The position numbers and the translations under genes were made by a program. Under the pieces are notes generated by a model, which was given only the letters and a program-made list of their open reading frames with translations, did not search any database and was not told the origin of the DNA. This document shows positions 31,073 through 41,622 of a DNA stretch of 64,000 bases, piece after piece (the stretch's first letter is position 1; each line of letters starts with the position of its first letter). Where the stretch lies: contig NZNS01000005.1 of assembly GCA_002694985.1 (NCBI GenBank), forward strand, positions 62,001-126,000, read 5' to 3'. The DNA is from Parvibaculum sp. GTDB taxonomy: Bacteria; Pseudomonadota; Alphaproteobacteria; Parvibaculales; Parvibaculaceae.

Positions 31073-32372
31073 GAGATGCAATGACCTCCAGCCCGCCCAT
31101 ATAGGGCTTGAGCGCATCCGGCACGGCGATGCTGCCGTCTTCCTGCTGATAGTTTTCCATCACCGCAACGAGCGTGCGCCCGACCGCGAGACCCGAGCCG
31201 TTCAACGTGTGGACAAACCGCGTGTTCTTCTCGCCCTTGGGACGGAAACGCGCATTCATGCGCCGCGCCTGAAAATCACCGCAGACGGAGCAGGACGAAA
31301 TCTCGCGATAAGCATTCTGCCCCGGCAGCCAGACTTCGATGTCATAGGTCTTGCGCGAGGCAAAGCCCATATCCCCGGTCGAAAGCGTCATCACCCGATA
31401 GTGGAGATCGAGCCGCTTCAGCACTTCCTCGGCGCAGGCGACCATGCGCTCATGCTCGGCAAGGGAGGCTTCGGGTGTCGTGATCGAGACGAGTTCGACC
31501 TTGGAGAACTGATGCTGGCGGATAAGGCCACGCGTATCGCGGCCCGCCGCCCCTGCCTCCGCCCGGAAACAGGCGGTATAGGCGGTGAAGCGCTTGGGGA
31601 GCTCCTCCTCGGAAAGAATGGTCTCGCGCACAAGATTGGTCAGGGGAACTTCAGCGGTCGGAATTAGCCAGTATTTCTCCTGGTCGTCCCGGGAAAGCCC
31701 CTTGAAGGTCGCAAACTGATCATCCTCGAACTTCGGAAGCTGCGCCGTGCCAAACATGGCCTCGTCGCGCACCATCAAGGGCGGCATGACTTCGGTGTAG
31801 CCGAACTCGCTCGTGTGCAGGTCGACCATGAAATTGCCGATGGCGCGTTCGAGCCGCGCGAGCGGGCCCTTGAGCACCGAGAAGCGCGCTCCCGAGAGCT
31901 TGGCCGCCGTCTCGAAATCCATTAGGCCGAGCGCCTCGCCGAGGTCGAAATGCTCCTTCGGCTCGAAATTCATCTGCGGTGCGGCGCCATGCACGTGATG
32001 AACCACATTGGCGCTCTCGTCGGGACCGACAGGCACTTCGTCCAGCGGAATATTGGGGATCGAAGCGAGAGCGGCGTGAAGCTCGGCGTTGACCGCCCGC
32101 TCCTCTTCCTCGCTCGCCTGAATTTTGCTTTTCAGCGAGGCAACCTCGTCCATCAGCTTCCGGGCGAGTTCCTCATCCTTCTTGGCCTTCGCCTGCCCGA
32201 TCAGCTTCGAGGCGTCGTTGCGGCTCTGCTGCATTTCCTGGAGCGAGGTAATGATCTTGCGCCGTCGCTCGTCGATCTCGATGAGACGCGCGGATTGAGG
32301 ATCGAGCCCGCGCTTCGCGAGACCTGCATCGAATGCCTGAGCGTCGTCGCGAATGGCTTTGATGTCGAACAT
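31065..32372 (-). CDS. serS: Seryl-tRNA synthetase
   Basis: Class II synthetase charging tRNA-Ser. The start [20 protein letters not shown] at 32372 is the canonical N-terminus and gives 435 residues; the frame continues open to 32639 without conservation. The long antiparallel coiled-coil arm spans about residues 27-105 ([20 protein letters not shown]), and the catalytic core has the motif 2 region [21 protein letters not shown] and motif 3 [18 protein letters not shown]. It is coupled to surE downstream and lies 157 bases below tatC. Confidence 0.97.
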   Translation of the reverse strand: MFDIKAIRDDAQAFDAGLAKRGLDPQSARLIEIDERRRKIITSLQEMQQSRNDASKLIGQAKAKKDEELARKLMDEVASLKSKIQASEEEERAVNAELHAALASIPNIPLDEVPVGPDESANVVHHVHGAAPQMNFEPKEHFDLGEALGLMDFETAAKLSGARFSVLKGPLARLERAIGNFMVDLHTSEFGYTEVMPPLMVRDEAMFGTAQLPKFEDDQFATFKGLSRDDQEKYWLIPTAEVPLTNLVRETILSEEELPKRFTAYTACFRAEAGAAGRDTRGLIRQHQFSKVELVSITTPEASLAEHERMVACAEEVLKRLDLHYRVMTLSTGDMGFASRKTYDIEVWLPGQNAYREISSCSVCGDFQARRMNARFRPKGEKNTRFVHTLNGSGLAVGRTLVAVMENYQQEDGSIAVPDALKPYMGGLEVIASHG

Positions 32373-32529
32373 GACACCCCGAAGGTGATGAGATTTTCCC
32401 GAATGCAGGAGCATGAAACACGGCCGAATCGGCCGCGATCCGCCTACCCGCTTGTCGCGCGCTCTGTATACGCGGAAGGGCCCGAAGCGTCCAGACAAGG
32501 CCCGCGCGGGATTATCCCTCCCCGGATTC

Positions 32530-33345
32530 CTATGGATCTCCGCCCTCATCCGTCTCTTCGGCAGCAGCCTTCTTTTCCGCCCATGCGACGGCGAAAATCG
32601 ACAGCTCATAGAGGAGCAGCGTCGGCACCCCGAGGGCAACCTGGCTGAAGAAATCCGGCGGCGTCAGGAAGGCGGCGATAGCGAAGATGATGACGATGGC
32701 AAAACGCCGCCCTTTCTTGAGCTGAGCGGAGTTCACGATTCCCGCCCGTGCAAGGAGCGTCAGTATCACCGGCAACTGAAAACAGATGCCGAAAGCCAGG
32801 ATGAAAGCTGTAACGAGATTCAGATATTCACTGACACGAGGCAGCAATTCGATGACGGCCTGGCCGTCACCGCCCGACTGCTGCATGTTCATGAAGAAGT
32901 TGAGCGTAATCGGCAGGGCCACGAAATAGACGAGCGCCGCCCCGGAAAGGAACAGAATGGGCGTCGCGATCAGATAGGGAATGAAGGCCCCGCGCTCATG
33001 TTTGTAGAGGCCGGGCGCGACGAACATGTAGATCTGCGCCGCAATGATCGGAAAGGCGATGAAAATCGCCCCGAACATCGACAGCTTGAGCTGGGTCAGG
33101 AAAAACTCCTGCGGCGCCGTGTAGATAAGATGCGCGCCTCCATCGGCGGCAACGATCCGGTTATAAGGCTCGACTAGCAGGTTGAAGATGTACTTGGCGA
33201 AAAAGAAACAGATGCCAAAGCCGACAGCAAAAGCCAGCAGAACCTTGATCAGCCGCGCGCGCAGCTCGATCAGATGATCCAGCAACGGTGCCCTTGAGGC
33301 CTCAATTTCATCGTCGGGATTGGGTTCGGCGGAAGAGGTGCTCAT
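32530..33345 (-). CDS. tatC: Twin-arginine translocase subunit TatC
   Basis: Polytopic receptor for twin-arginine signal peptides. The 271-residue protein has six transmembrane helices and the N-terminal signature [20 protein letters not shown] with the conserved HLxELRxRL block, plus [20 protein letters not shown] in the first loop region. It overlaps tatB by four bases (ATGA). A client in this window is the PhoD-like phosphatase. Confidence 0.97.
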   Translation of the reverse strand: MSTSSAEPNPDDEIEASRAPLLDHLIELRARLIKVLLAFAVGFGICFFFAKYIFNLLVEPYNRIVAADGGAHLIYTAPQEFFLTQLKLSMFGAIFIAFPIIAAQIYMFVAPGLYKHERGAFIPYLIATPILFLSGAALVYFVALPITLNFFMNMQQSGGDGQAVIELLPRVSEYLNLVTAFILAFGICFQLPVILTLLARAGIVNSAQLKKGRRFAIVIIFAIAAFLTPPDFFSQVALGVPTLLLYELSIFAVAWAEKKAAAEETDEGGDP

Positions 33346-33821
33346 TCACCTTCCTGCTTTGTCTGGGTCCGCTTCGTCTCGACAATGCCCCCGGCAGGTA
33401 CCGGCTCGCTCGTCTCATAGGCTTCGACGGCTTCCGCCTCCCGGATCGCTTCCGCAATCCCCTCGGAAACATCGCCCGTATCAAGAGGTTCGCCCCGCTC
33501 CTCCCCGGCCTCGGTCGCAGCGGACGCAGCCGCTCCCGCACCGCCACCACCGATCTTCACAGTTTTGTCCATCTCGCGCTGAAGCGAACGCATCGGCTCG
33601 GTGACCTTGCCGCGAAGGTCGGACACCTCCTTGCGGAGCTCATCCAGCTCGGCTTCCCTGGCAAGGTCTTCAAAGGAATTCTGAAACTCACGCGCCATGG
33701 CCCTGACCTTGGCGACATACTGGCCAGCCGTGCGCATCATCCTCGGCAGGTCCTTGGGACCGACGAAGATGATGGCAATGACCACAAGGGCCATGAGTTC
33801 TGACCATCCGATATCGAACAT
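33342..33821 (-). CDS. tatB: Sec-independent translocase subunit TatB
   Basis: The 159-residue protein begins with the TatB pattern MFDIGWSELMALVVIAIIFV followed by GPKDLPRMMRTAGQYVAKVR: a periplasmic Glu8, one helix, the GP hinge and an amphipathic helix. The remaining half is acidic, Ala/Glu-rich and probably disordered. It is the middle gene of tatABC, 69 bases below tatA and overlapping tatC. Confidence 0.95.
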   Translation of the reverse strand: MFDIGWSELMALVVIAIIFVGPKDLPRMMRTAGQYVAKVRAMAREFQNSFEDLAREAELDELRKEVSDLRGKVTEPMRSLQREMDKTVKIGGGGAGAAASAATEAGEERGEPLDTGDVSEGIAEAIREAEAVEAYETSEPVPAGGIVETKRTQTKQEGE

Positions 33822-33890
33822 ATGCGGTCCTGAAACGCCTCGGTCCCTCGCCTCCGTAGAGGTTCCGGGACGAAAGCCCGCCCGAAGCTG

Positions 33891-34118
33891 TTAGCCGTGG
33901 GAGGCTTTATTCTTCTCCGCGTTCTCTTCATGAGAAGCTGTCGCGTCGATCGTCTTGGGTTCCGGCTGCGCCGACTGAACCTCGTCTTCGTCGGCAAGCC
34001 CCTTCTTGAAGCTGCGGATACCTTTCGCAACGTCACCCATCATGTCCGAAATCTTGCCCCTGCCAAACAGCAGCACGATGAGGACGAGGACGATCAGGAT
34101 TTGTGTCCAACCCGGCAT
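33891..34118 (-). CDS. tatA: Sec-independent translocase pore subunit TatA
   Basis: The 75-residue protein starts [19 protein letters not shown] and continues [26 protein letters not shown], the TatA layout of short helix, FGRGKI hinge and amphipathic helix, then a charged tail. I place the start at the ATG 34118, which has GGAG six bases upstream; an in-frame TTG at 34130 is unlikely. It is the first gene of the tat unit. Confidence 0.95.
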   Translation of the reverse strand: MPGWTQILIVLVLIVLLFGRGKISDMMGDVAKGIRSFKKGLADEDEVQSAQPEPKTIDATASHEENAEKNKASHG

Positions 34119-34330
34119 TTCTGTCTCCAACAGCCAGGAATGAGCCCCAGCCTTGCTCGAAATAAAGCACTACCTGAAACCAATATGGGCGTTCTGTGCC
34201 AAAATTGCGATATCAAACCCTCATCTAAAGGCCCGGCACGCGGTCAAGGTATGCGATCAACCAAGGCTGGCAACCCTCTGAGTTCAAAGGATATTACGCC
34301 TAAACCCTGGAATCTGGATGAAGCGATGCT

Positions 34331-35164
34331 TTAGTCGTCGTCGCTCTTTTCCTGCTCCAGATGGTCGTCCAGCTCAGCGCCGTATTCCGGTTCGGCGGCA
34401 TCTTCAAACTCGCCATCCCCTTCGCCGCCCGTATCCGACGGGTTCGGAATATCGAAGCCCGGCGGTAGCCGTCCATCCAGAAGCCCGGCGGCCTTGAGTT
34501 CGTCGAGGCCTGGCAGGTCGCCTACATTCTCCAGCCCGAAATGGACGAGGAAATCCTCGGTCGTACCGTAGGTCACAGGACGGCCCGGCGTCCGCTTTCG
34601 TCCGCGAAGACGCACCCAGCCCGTTTCCATCAGCACGTCGAGTGTGCCCTTCGAAACGGAAACGCCTCGTATTTCCTCGATCTCGGCTCGGGTGACCGGC
34701 TGGTGATAGGCAATGATCGCAAGCGTCTCCATTGCCGCACGCGAGAGCCGCTTCTGTTCGACAGCCTCACGCTCCATCAGGAAGGAGAGATCGTCTGCCG
34801 TTCGGAACATCCATTTATTTGCGATGCGGACGAGGTTTACACCTCGGCTTTCATAGGCTTTCTGAAGATCTTCGATGACGGCGCCAACGTCGGCACCATC
34901 CGGCAGGCGCGCAGCGATGCTGTCTATATCGAGCGGTTCGGCCGCCGCGAACAGCAGCGCCTCCGCCATGCGCATGAGTTGCGCGTGTTCCGTTGCGTCG
35001 CCAGGAAACTTGACGACGTTCTCCGGAGCATCGTTTTCCGGCGCAGCCTCTTCTTGCGGCGCCTCGGCTTCCGTACCCTCTTCTCCGTCCTTGTCTGGTT
35101 CCTGCTCGTCGGCTGACATGTCGGTATCGCTTTCGGCTTCGCTCAGGGTCGTCTCATCGGTCAT
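34331..35164 (-). CDS. scpB: Segregation and condensation protein B
   Basis: Kleisin-associated winged-helix subunit of the SMC-ScpAB condensin. The core lies at about residues 60-225 with LMRMAEALLFAAAEPLDI, TLAIIAYHQPVTRAEIEEIR and GRKRTPGRPVTYGTTEDFL, flanked by strongly acidic N- and C-terminal regions, so the 277 residues exceed the usual 200 or so. It overlaps scpA by four bases (ATGA), so the two are translated together. Confidence 0.94.
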   Translation of the reverse strand: MTDETTLSEAESDTDMSADEQEPDKDGEEGTEAEAPQEEAAPENDAPENVVKFPGDATEHAQLMRMAEALLFAAAEPLDIDSIAARLPDGADVGAVIEDLQKAYESRGVNLVRIANKWMFRTADDLSFLMEREAVEQKRLSRAAMETLAIIAYHQPVTRAEIEEIRGVSVSKGTLDVLMETGWVRLRGRKRTPGRPVTYGTTEDFLVHFGLENVGDLPGLDELKAAGLLDGRLPPGFDIPNPSDTGGEGDGEFEDAAEPEYGAELDDHLEQEKSDDD

Positions 35165-36081
35165 TCTTCGTGGTTCTCCGACGTGTCGGCCGGGCCGGCC
35201 GGCGGTTGATCGGGGGTCTGCTCGCGCCGCCGGACGAAAACCGGACCGAAGGCGCCCGACTGCCGGATTTCCATGAGCCCGTCCTTTGCCAAAACAAGCG
35301 CCGCGCTGAACGTGCTCGCAACCGCGGAACGGCGGAGCGCCGGGCTCATCTCTTCAAGCGGCAGATAGCTGTCAATCTGCCCCCAGTCAAACATCATGCC
35401 CATCATGCTTTCCAGCCTGCGGCGTGCCGCCTCAATGGCCATGATCGGCAGGCGCTTAGGTTCCCACTTCGTGTCATGGCCCTTGAGACGCTGGTCCGAA
35501 TAAGCCTTCAGCAGATCGAAGAGCGTTCCCTGATATTCGCTCGTTTTGATAAGGCGGATGCCTTCCGGCGCGCCACGCTGAAAAACGTGCATTCCCATGC
35601 GGCACTGCCGGTTGAAGATTTCCTGCGCGGCCTTGCGCATGGCTTCAAGCCGCTGCAACTGGAAGGCGAGCCGCGCGGCCAGTTCGGCACCGGAGGGACC
35701 TTCCTCCTCTTCGGGCGGCGGCAACAACAGCTTGGACTTGAGAAATGCCAGCCAGGACGCCATCACGAGATAGTCGGCCGCGAGATCGAGTTCCATCCGC
35801 TTTGCTTGCGTGATGAAGTCGAGATACTGCTCGGCGAGCTTCAGGATCGAAATCTTCGTGAGGTCGACCTTCTGGTTCCGCGCAAGCGTCAGCAAAACAT
35901 CGAGCGGCCCCTCGAAGCCATCCAGATCGACGATCAGTGTATTTTCGTTAGCCTCTATCGCGTCGCGAGGCGGACCTTCCTCGAAGGACGCAGCCGTGCC
36001 CGCGCCCGCAGCTTCATCAGGCTGCGCGCCGCCATCTGCGTCGCTTTGAGAAGGCGCCTCGGTCATGACTGCCTGCTGCAT
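35161..36081 (-). CDS. scpA: Segregation and condensation protein A (kleisin)
   Basis: Kleisin that bridges SMC heads in chromosome condensation. The conserved start of the domain is LIVDLDGFEGPLDVLLTLAR at about residue 49, followed by AEQYLDFI and YLVMASWLAFLKSKLLLP; the C-terminal winged helix ends near QSGAFGPVFVRRR. An acidic, low-complexity leader of about 45 residues precedes it. The start is either 36081 or the Met at 36066; neither has a strong ribosome site. It is coupled to scpB. Confidence 0.94.
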   Translation of the reverse strand: MQQAVMTEAPSQSDADGGAQPDEAAGAGTAASFEEGPPRDAIEANENTLIVDLDGFEGPLDVLLTLARNQKVDLTKISILKLAEQYLDFITQAKRMELDLAADYLVMASWLAFLKSKLLLPPPEEEEGPSGAELAARLAFQLQRLEAMRKAAQEIFNRQCRMGMHVFQRGAPEGIRLIKTSEYQGTLFDLLKAYSDQRLKGHDTKWEPKRLPIMAIEAARRRLESMMGMMFDWGQIDSYLPLEEMSPALRRSAVASTFSAALVLAKDGLMEIRQSGAFGPVFVRRREQTPDQPPAGPADTSENHEE

Positions 36082-36210
36082 CCGGTCCAGATTGTTGAAT
36101 TCCCCGCGTGCTCTAGCCGATCCTGCCCGGTGACTAAAGACGAATGGCCTTTATACCCTTCACCCCCCGGCGCGGGTACCCCGTTTCTCGGCTTATCCCC
36201 AGCGATCTTC

Positions 36211-37224
36211 TCAGGCCAAAGCGGTAATTTCGCTGAATTCGGCCCATAACGAATCAATATCGGCCGCTTCGGAGGGCAGCACGACGCGGCCAAGCGCCGC
36301 CTCCGACCTCTTGAGGCTTTCTCCCTCAAGGGGCCTCGCTTCAACGGCCACCGCCTCCATCTCGGCCATATCTCCATTGCAGTGGAGAACGAGGTCGCAG
36401 CCTGCCGCGAGAGAAGCCCGCGTTCGCGCCTCGAAATCGCCCTTGAGAGCCTTCATGGAGAGGTCGTCAGACATAAGCAGCCCCTCGAAGCCGATACGGC
36501 CCCGGATCGTCTCGCCGATGACGGTCGCGGAGGTCGTTGCCGGATAATCAGGGTCAAGTGCGGTGTAGACGACATGAGCCGTCATTGCGAGCGGCAGCGC
36601 CCTCAACGCATGAAAAGGCGCAAAATCGCGGCCTTCGAGTTCTTCGAGAGATGCGTCGACCACAGGCAAATTCTCGTGACTATCGCAACGGGCACGACCA
36701 TGCCCCGGCATGTGCTTGACGACTGGCAAAACGCCGCCTGACATGAGCCCTTCTGCCACGGCGAGACCAAGCGCAGCAATGAGACCGGGCTCATTTCCAT
36801 AGGCACGGTCGCCAATGACGTCATGCGCGCCCCGCACCGGAACATCCAGCACCGGCAGGCAATCGACGGTGACACCAACGCTGCGAAGCTCGGCCGCGAT
36901 CAGCCGGGCGCCGAGACGCGCCGCGTGAAGGCCTCTCTCGGAATCCTGTTCATAAATTTCTCCATAGCGCCGCCCGGCTGGCCACGCGCGCCAATGAGGC
37001 GGACGCAGTCGCTGTACCCTGCCGCCTTCCTGATCGATCAGGATCGGCGCGTCATGGCCCGCAGCTTCGCGCAACGAAGACGTAAGATGAAGAAGCTGAT
37101 CGGGGTCGATAATGTTTCGCGCGAACAGGATGAAGCCCCAAGGCCGCGCCTCACGAAAGAAGCGTTTCTCGGCATCACTGAGTTCGGTGCCGGCGCATCC
37201 GTAGATCGCCGACGTGAGGCTCAC
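36211..37224 (-). CDS. nagZ: Beta-N-acetylhexosaminidase (cell-wall recycling)
   Basis: GH3 enzyme removing GlcNAc from anhydro-muropeptides in the cytoplasm. The 337-residue protein has LFARNIIDPDQL, IDQEGGRVQRLRPP, the KHMPGHGRARCDSHENLP loop that carries the Asp-His general acid pair, and the nucleophile in LMSDDLSMKAL. It starts with GTG at 37224, overlapping the SPOR gene stop by four bases, so division-site binding and muropeptide recycling are co-translated. The next gene down is scpA. Confidence 0.95.
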   Translation of the reverse strand: MSLTSAIYGCAGTELSDAEKRFFREARPWGFILFARNIIDPDQLLHLTSSLREAAGHDAPILIDQEGGRVQRLRPPHWRAWPAGRRYGEIYEQDSERGLHAARLGARLIAAELRSVGVTVDCLPVLDVPVRGAHDVIGDRAYGNEPGLIAALGLAVAEGLMSGGVLPVVKHMPGHGRARCDSHENLPVVDASLEELEGRDFAPFHALRALPLAMTAHVVYTALDPDYPATTSATVIGETIRGRIGFEGLLMSDDLSMKALKGDFEARTRASLAAGCDLVLHCNGDMAEMEAVAVEARPLEGESLKRSEAALGRVVLPSEAADIDSLWAEFSEITALA

Positions 37225-38093
37225 TTCGGCCTCACCAGACAGCCCTGCCCCTGCGCACCAAGGTCAGCACAAAGCCTGTCCGCCGTGGCCTTGTCCATAT
37301 AACCGGCGCGTAGACGGTAATAGATGCCCTTCTCGGCGAGATCAGCACGCTGAATATCGATTGCCCGCGAACCCAGCAGGTCGGGATATTTCGCCTGCAG
37401 ATTCTTGAAGGCATCGCGCGCCGACGGCTCATCGCGGAAGGCGGCGAGCTGAACGACATAGCCGCCCGAAGAAGAGCCAGAAGAAGAAGAAGAAGAAGAA
37501 GCCGGAGAGGATGGCTGCTCGACCGGCTCCGATGCTTTGGTGACGGGCTCCTCCTCGACAGGAACAGCCTGCTGCACGGGTGCGCCGGAAGGTGACCCAG
37601 AAGGCGCATCGCCGAGCGGACGGCTTTCGATACCGCTGGTTTCGAGCGACTCCGCCATACGGTCAAGCGCCTGCTGATCCTGCCGCGCAGGGATCGCGGA
37701 ATTGTCTATTGCGAGAGGCTCCTCCGCAGGAGGCAGCAATTGTTCGCCCTTGCTGGGTTCGCTTTCATCATCGCCCGTGATGCGATTGTAGACACCGGCA
37801 TCCTGATGCGGAAACTTCTTGCCGCCAGGATTTTCGGGAAGCTCTTTCGTCGGCTCACCATCTGCACGAAGGATCGGCGGCGCATCGTTTGGACCCTGCT
37901 GCGTACCCTGACGATAGGCAAGAAAGACCACGCCTGCGAACACAGCTATCAGCGCGATGACGCTGAAGAGCATCAGGCTCCGACGCTTGCCGCCCGGCGC
38001 GCCGTCTTCATCCTCATATTGTTCGTAGTCTTCGATATCGGGATCGATGTCGTATTCCGGTTCTTCGTCCCAGCCGCCATCCCTGTTGGACAT
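37221..38093 (-). CDS. SPOR-domain division/envelope protein
   Basis: The 290-residue protein has an acidic cytoplasmic start ([22 protein letters not shown]), one transmembrane helix at about 38-58 (SLMLFSVIALIAVFAGVVFLAY), a long disordered periplasmic linker and a C-terminal SPOR domain at about 213-288 (GGYVVQLAAFRDEPSARDAF), which binds denuded glycan at the septum. FtsN-like in layout, although sequence does not prove FtsN. The ATG at 38093 overlaps the argS stop (ATGA). The linker contains a run of Ser codons encoded by a trinucleotide microsatellite. Confidence 0.88.
   Translation of the reverse strand: MSNRDGGWDEEPEYDIDPDIEDYEQYEDEDGAPGGKRRSLMLFSVIALIAVFAGVVFLAYRQGTQQGPNDAPPILRADGEPTKELPENPGGKKFPHQDAGVYNRITGDDESEPSKGEQLLPPAEEPLAIDNSAIPARQDQQALDRMAESLETSGIESRPLGDAPSGSPSGAPVQQAVPVEEEPVTKASEPVEQPSSPASSSSSSSGSSSGGYVVQLAAFRDEPSARDAFKNLQAKYPDLLGSRAIDIQRADLAEKGIYYRLRAGYMDKATADRLCADLGAQGQGCLVRPK
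37480..37500. repeat. Trinucleotide microsatellite (GAA)7 in the SPOR linker
   Basis: Seven uninterrupted GAA units on the plus strand correspond to Ser codons in the linker of the SPOR protein, with further interrupted GAA units at 37468-37475. Slippage would change linker length by whole Ser residues without breaking the frame. Confidence 0.85.
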
Positions 38094-39856
38094 CAGCGCA
38101 TCTCCTCGATCGGTTCGACCCCCAGAATCCCCAAACCGGCGGCTATGACGTGAGCCGCTGCACGAATCAACGCAAGTCTCGCCAGCGTAGCATCCTTGTC
38201 TTCGGGCAGGATGAACCGGAGCGCGGGTTCGTCCTTGCCCTTGTTCCACAGGGCATGGAAGGCGGAAGCAAGGTCGTAGAGATAGAAGGCGATGCGATGC
38301 GGCTCATGGGCAAGGGCCGCAAGTTCGACCTGCCGCGGAAAACCAGCCATCAGCCGGACAAGCGCCAGCTCCGCATCATCCGTGAGCCGCTCGAGCGGCG
38401 CATTGGCAAGCGCCGCGTCGGAGAGGTCGTAGTCTCCCTCGGCCGCCGCTTTGCGCAGCACCGAATGAATGCGGGCATGAGCATATTGGACATAGAAGAC
38501 AGGGTTATCGCGCGACTGCTCCATCACCTTGGCGAAGTCGAAATCGAGCGGCGCATCGTTCTTGCGCGTAAGCATCATGAAACGCACGACATCCTTGCCG
38601 ACTTCATCCACGACATCGCGCAGCGTGACGAAGTCGCCTGCGCGCTTCGACATGCGCACAGGCTCGCCGTTGCGGAAGAGGCGAACAAGCTGACAGACCT
38701 TCACGTCGAACTCGGCTTCCCCGCCGGTCACGCCCGCAATCGCGGCCTTCATCCGCTTGATATAGCCCGAGTGATCCGCCCCCCAGACATCGATCAAGGT
38801 GCGGTAGCCGCGCTCGAACTTGTCAAGATGGTAGGCGATGTCCGGTGCGAAATAAGTCCAGCTGCCATCGGATTTCTTCAACGCCCGGTCTACATCGTCG
38901 CCGAACTCCGTCGAGCGGAAAAGCGTCTGCGGCCGCGCTTCCCAATCGTCAGGCACTTCGCCCTTGGGCGGCTCCAGCGTACCGATATAGATGAGCCCCT
39001 TGTCTTCGAGCATTTTCAACGTCTTTTCGACGGCTCCCGACCGGTGGAGCGACAGCTCGGAGTAGAACACCTCATGCACGATACCGAGCACCGCGAGATC
39101 ACCGCGAATAAGCTCCATCATCGCTTCGACGGCTGTCTCACGCGCGATCTTGAGTGCTTCACCCTCTTCCATCTCAAGCAGGCTCTTGCCATGTGCCGCC
39201 GCGAGCGCCTCCCCGACCGGCTTGAGATAGTCGCCCGGATAAAGCCCTTCCGGAATCGCTCCGATGTTCTCTCCCAGCGCTTCGCGATAACGCAGCAACG
39301 CGCTTCGCGCGAGAACCTCGATCTGGCCACCCGCATCGTTGATGTAATATTCGCGGCAAACACGGTAGCCGACTTTTTCCAGAAGATTTGCCAGTGCATC
39401 GCCAAAAACCGCACCGCGCACATGACCGACATGCATCGGCCCTGTCGGATTAGCGGACACATATTCGACGTTGACGGCTTCGCCCTTGCCCAGATCGCCA
39501 GCGCCATAAGAAGCACCGGCGCGCAACATTTCCGGCAAGCGCGCAACCCAGAATGCCGGATCGAGGCGCAAATTAATGAAGCCGGGCCCTGCGACGGAGA
39601 CTTCCGTCACCGCCTCTTCCGTCGACAGGCGCGCGGCAAGCTTCTCTGCCAGATCGCGGGGCTTCGCGCCCGCGGGCTTGGCCAGCACCATCGCGGCATT
39701 GGTGGAAAGGTCGCCATGAGACGGATCACGTGGGGGCTCGACAGCGACGCGCGCCGTATCCAGGCCGGGCGGCAGCCCCCCCTCCTCTACAAGCGCGCCC
39801 AAAGCCGCCTCTACACGTTCCTCGAAATACCGGAAAATATTCATTGCCGCCGTCAC
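38093..39856 (-). CDS. argS: Arginyl-tRNA synthetase
   Basis: Class I synthetase for Arg. The 587-residue protein has an N-terminal additional domain, the HIGH-equivalent [12 protein letters not shown] after ANPTGP, the KMSKS-like [13 protein letters not shown], and the C-terminal anticodon-binding helices ending [13 protein letters not shown]. The GTG at 39856 has AAGGA five bases away and is preferred to the ATG at 39844. It is coupled by ATGA overlap to the SPOR gene. Confidence 0.97.
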   Translation of the reverse strand: MTAAMNIFRYFEERVEAALGALVEEGGLPPGLDTARVAVEPPRDPSHGDLSTNAAMVLAKPAGAKPRDLAEKLAARLSTEEAVTEVSVAGPGFINLRLDPAFWVARLPEMLRAGASYGAGDLGKGEAVNVEYVSANPTGPMHVGHVRGAVFGDALANLLEKVGYRVCREYYINDAGGQIEVLARSALLRYREALGENIGAIPEGLYPGDYLKPVGEALAAAHGKSLLEMEEGEALKIARETAVEAMMELIRGDLAVLGIVHEVFYSELSLHRSGAVEKTLKMLEDKGLIYIGTLEPPKGEVPDDWEARPQTLFRSTEFGDDVDRALKKSDGSWTYFAPDIAYHLDKFERGYRTLIDVWGADHSGYIKRMKAAIAGVTGGEAEFDVKVCQLVRLFRNGEPVRMSKRAGDFVTLRDVVDEVGKDVVRFMMLTRKNDAPLDFDFAKVMEQSRDNPVFYVQYAHARIHSVLRKAAAEGDYDLSDAALANAPLERLTDDAELALVRLMAGFPRQVELAALAHEPHRIAFYLYDLASAFHALWNKGKDEPALRFILPEDKDATLARLALIRAAAHVIAAGLGILGVEPIEEMR

Positions 39857-39929
39857 TTATGTCCTTGACCGGGAACCCGTTCCCGGCGGCGCGCACTCTA
39901 GCTGCCGTCCCCCCGCGTTTCCAGCCCTC

Positions 39930-41120
39930 TCAGGCACGGGGATCGTGGAGGTCGAAAAGGCGCTGATGCTCCTCGATGGCGAACTTGTCGGTCATGCCGG
40001 CAATGAAATCGCAAACCCGGCGGGCGGTCTTGAAGCCACCCGGTCCGTCGCAGCCTTTTTGCCACTCCGGAGGAAGCTGGTCCGGCGCCTGGTGAAGCAG
40101 TGCGAAGAGGTCACGAACGATGCGCTGAGCCTTGCCCATCGACCGGTTGACGCGGTAGTGGCGATACATGCGCTGGAAGAGGAAGGATTTGAGCGCCGCG
40201 TTATTTTCCGTCATCTCCGGCGTGAAAGCGGCAACGGGCCGGTCAAGTGCCCTGATCTCGGCGGCGGAGGCAGGCTTCGCCGCTTCGAGCCGCCGCTTCG
40301 TTTCAGACAGAAGGTCGGAGATCATGGTACCAATGAGTTCACGCACCGCCTCATGTGTCACGCGTGGCTCTTCAAGGCCCGGATAGCGATCCATCACGCG
40401 GTTGAAGACATCGCCGACAAGCGGCAGGGCCATCAAGTCGTCAATCGAAAAAAGCCCGGCGCGCAAACCATCGTCGATGTCATGGTTGTTATAGGCAATG
40501 TCGTCGGCCAACGCGGCGACCTGGGCTTCCGGTCCTGCGAAGCTGCCAAGTTCAAGATCCTGAGTCTCAGCATACTCGACGATGGCCCGCGGCAGGTCTT
40601 GGATGCTGCGGCCGGGACCAATCAGAGGCCCATTATGTTTCACCAGACCTTCGAGCGTTTCCCAAGTGAGATTGAGGCCGTCGAAACGCGCATAGCGATG
40701 TTCGAGCTTGGTCACGATGCGAAGCGTCTGCGCATTGTGGTCGAAGCCGCCAAACTCCGTCATGCAGGCATCGAGCGCCGTCTCGCCTGCATGTCCGAAC
40801 GGCGTGTGGCCGAGGTCATGGGCAAGCGCCAGGGCCTCCGCGAGATCCTCGTCAAGGCCAAGCACACGGGCAATGGAACGCGCGATCTGCGAGACTTCCA
40901 GCGAGTGAGAGAGCCTCGTCCTGTAATTGTCGCCCTCGTGATAAACGAAGACCTGCGTCTTGTATTTGAGGCGGCGAAAGGCGCCGGAATGGATGATCCT
41001 GTCCCTGTCGCGCTGGAAAGCGGTTCGCGTGGCGCTCTCATTCTCCTTAAAGAGGCGTCCACGGCTCTCCTCGGCCCTTGTGGCATAGGGGGCTGTGGCG
41101 GCAGGATTGGCGATCGGCAC
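39930..41120 (-). CDS. dgt: dGTPase-like HD hydrolase (deoxyguanosinetriphosphate triphosphohydrolase-like)
   Basis: Hydrolyses dNTPs to deoxynucleoside and triphosphate. The 396-residue protein contains TRLSHSLEVSQIARSIAR and LAHDLGHTPFGHAGE; the metal ligands would be His72, His101-Asp102 and the later Asp in ALADDIAYNNHDIDDG. It belongs to the shorter dGTPase-like subgroup typical of Alphaproteobacteria. The start is GTG at 41120 with GAGGG upstream. It heads the long minus-strand run and diverges from erpA. Confidence 0.93.
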   Translation of the reverse strand: MPIANPAATAPYATRAEESRGRLFKENESATRTAFQRDRDRIIHSGAFRRLKYKTQVFVYHEGDNYRTRLSHSLEVSQIARSIARVLGLDEDLAEALALAHDLGHTPFGHAGETALDACMTEFGGFDHNAQTLRIVTKLEHRYARFDGLNLTWETLEGLVKHNGPLIGPGRSIQDLPRAIVEYAETQDLELGSFAGPEAQVAALADDIAYNNHDIDDGLRAGLFSIDDLMALPLVGDVFNRVMDRYPGLEEPRVTHEAVRELIGTMISDLLSETKRRLEAAKPASAAEIRALDRPVAAFTPEMTENNAALKSFLFQRMYRHYRVNRSMGKAQRIVRDLFALLHQAPDQLPPEWQKGCDGPGGFKTARRVCDFIAGMTDKFAIEEHQRLFDLHDPRA

Positions 41121-41259
41121 GAAAACCCTCGATTCCTTATGGTGTTAGCCCGCGTCCGGTTTGAAATCCGACACACAGGCTCTTACATATCTGCTAAGGC
41201 AATTCTAGTATGGTTGAAAGCTGAAAGCTTGGATTAGAGCGAAGGCCCCAAGGACAGAC

Positions 41260-41622
41260 ATGACGGACAGCGCAATAATCGATCCTGCTACCACGAACGT
41301 ACCGGTCTCTCTGACGGATCGTGCGGCCAAGCAGATTGGCAAAATTCTCGAGGGCGAGGATGAGGGTACGGTGCTGCGTGTCTCCGTGCAGGGAGGCGGC
41401 TGCTCCGGTTTTCAATATGGCTTTACGCTGGACGACACGAAGACCGATGACGATCTCGTGCTCGAAAAGAACGGCGTGAAGGTGCTGATCGACTCGGTTT
41501 CCGTCGAATACCTCGCAGGCTCCGAGATCGATTACGTGGACGACCTCATCGGCTCCGCCTTCAAGATCAACAACCCGAACGCGACCGCCTCATGCGGCTG
41601 TGGCACATCTTTCTCCATTTGA
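41260..41622 (+). CDS. erpA: A-type iron-sulfur insertion protein
   Basis: HesB/IscA-family carrier inserting Fe-S clusters into apoproteins. The 120-residue protein has the three cluster-binding cysteines: Cys48 in GGGCSGFQYGF, and Cys112 and Cys114 in the terminal SCGCGTSFSI. The N-terminal arm of about 16 residues and the FKINNPNA block favour ErpA over IscA, but the subfamily cannot be proved. It diverges from dgt and precedes xth. IlvD in this window is a plausible Fe-S client. Confidence 0.92.
   Translation: MTDSAIIDPATTNVPVSLTDRAAKQIGKILEGEDEGTVLRVSVQGGGCSGFQYGFTLDDTKTDDDLVLEKNGVKVLIDSVSVEYLAGSEIDYVDDLIGSAFKINNPNATASCGCGTSFSI

Noticed and set aside
38150..39868. Long open frame antisense to argS
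   Set aside because: Shadow of a highly conserved synthetase gene; composition is Arg/His-rich and without family features.
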